From positions 2,464,501-2,528,500 of the forward strand of contig NC_066591.1 in the NCBI RefSeq assembly GCF_905475345.1: a stretch of 64,000 nt of DNA. The letters run 5' to 3'. Shown here in pieces: positions 63,717 through 64,000 of the stretch. The stretch's first letter is position 1. Each line of letters opens with the position of its first letter. Made by a program: the position numbers and the translations under genes. The notes below the pieces were generated by a model. It searched no databases. It was not told the origin of the DNA and saw only the letters and a program-made list of their open reading frames with translations. The stretch is from Vespula vulgaris (lineage: Eukaryota; Arthropoda; Insecta; Hymenoptera; Vespidae).

Positions 63717-64000
63717 TTCAACAATTATTATTTTATCGTGATAATTGTTACGTAAGAATATTTATGATCACGCGATAAATCTTATTGTTACAATCTAACC
63801 GACGTATCGTATTAAACGAAAGTTTCTTTAGACAGGAGAATGGATTGTCCTTTGTCTAATCGCATTCTATTCTTGACTAGATCGATCGATTGACAATTTT
63901 TCTGCGTAATTTCATCGAATAAAAAAAGGAAAAATTATTTTGAACGTTACGATCTCAATCGTTTCTTTCTTCTTTTCTTTTCTTTCTTTTTTTTTTTTTT

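Larger units (their letters stand above)
62577..64000 (+). other. Intron, partial (runs off the window)
   Basis: Begins with GTGAGT. AT-rich, with a 69-bp tandem duplication at 63210 and a (CTT)n(ATT)n repeat at 63683-63716. No further exon is seen before the end. Confidence 0.5.

Noticed and set aside
1..64000. Search by eye for tRNA, rRNA, U6 and known insect microRNAs
   Set aside because: No A-box/B-box pair, snRNA or recognised microRNA sequence was seen. Dedicated tools (tRNAscan-SE, Infernal with Rfam) would be needed to exclude them.
1..64000. Search for intact transposons or viral insertions
   Set aside because: No transposase, reverse transcriptase or integrase motifs appear in any frame and no long terminal repeats were seen. 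Short decayed fragments cannot be excluded by eye.

Overview
The window is eukaryotic nuclear DNA, most likely from an insect and probably a hymenopteran. The basis is visible AT-richness with CpG dinucleotides that are still common, a very high density of simple repeats (long CT/GA, TA, and trinucleotide tracts), no dense ORFs or operons, and split coding sequence with GT-AG introns. A vespid-like wasp or a bee would fit, but the species cannot be fixed from sequence alone. No rRNA, tRNA, CRISPR array, intact transposon or bacterial-type gene was recognised.

Layout. Positions 1 to about 40,000 hold no coding exon that I can support. This stretch is intergenic sequence or a long 5' intron, filled with microsatellites, purine/pyrimidine tracts and AT-rich DNA, with scattered GC-richer islands that could be regulatory. 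From about 40,080 to 42,030 the sequence becomes richer in GC and CpG. This part has a 36-bp alternating purine-pyrimidine run, an Inr/DPE-like pair near 41,496, a possible 3' splice site at 41,559 and an 81-codon upstream ORF. It looks like the promoter and 5' leader of the one gene I can support.

That gene is on the + strand. Its first coding exon (42,034-43,098) encodes 355 residues. They include two SUMO-type VKxE motifs, a Gly/Thr tract, a 12-His run, a 7-His/7-Gln run and Pro/Tyr-rich sequence, and end at a GTGAGT donor. A matching phase-0 exon (62,388-62,576, 63 residues) begins WPTWFF, after a 19.3-kb intron, and also ends at GTGAGT. The gene continues beyond the window. The composition resembles the amino-terminal part of a developmental transcription regulator, but no DNA-binding domain lies in the window and I do not recognise the family, so no symbol is given.

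The large intron and the upstream desert hold the other points of interest. They include PHO/YY1-like ATGGC motifs beside GA tracts (possible Polycomb response elements), a recurrent 12-bp palindrome, three local tandem duplications, and compound (GAC)n to (GAT)n repeats that look like CpG decay.
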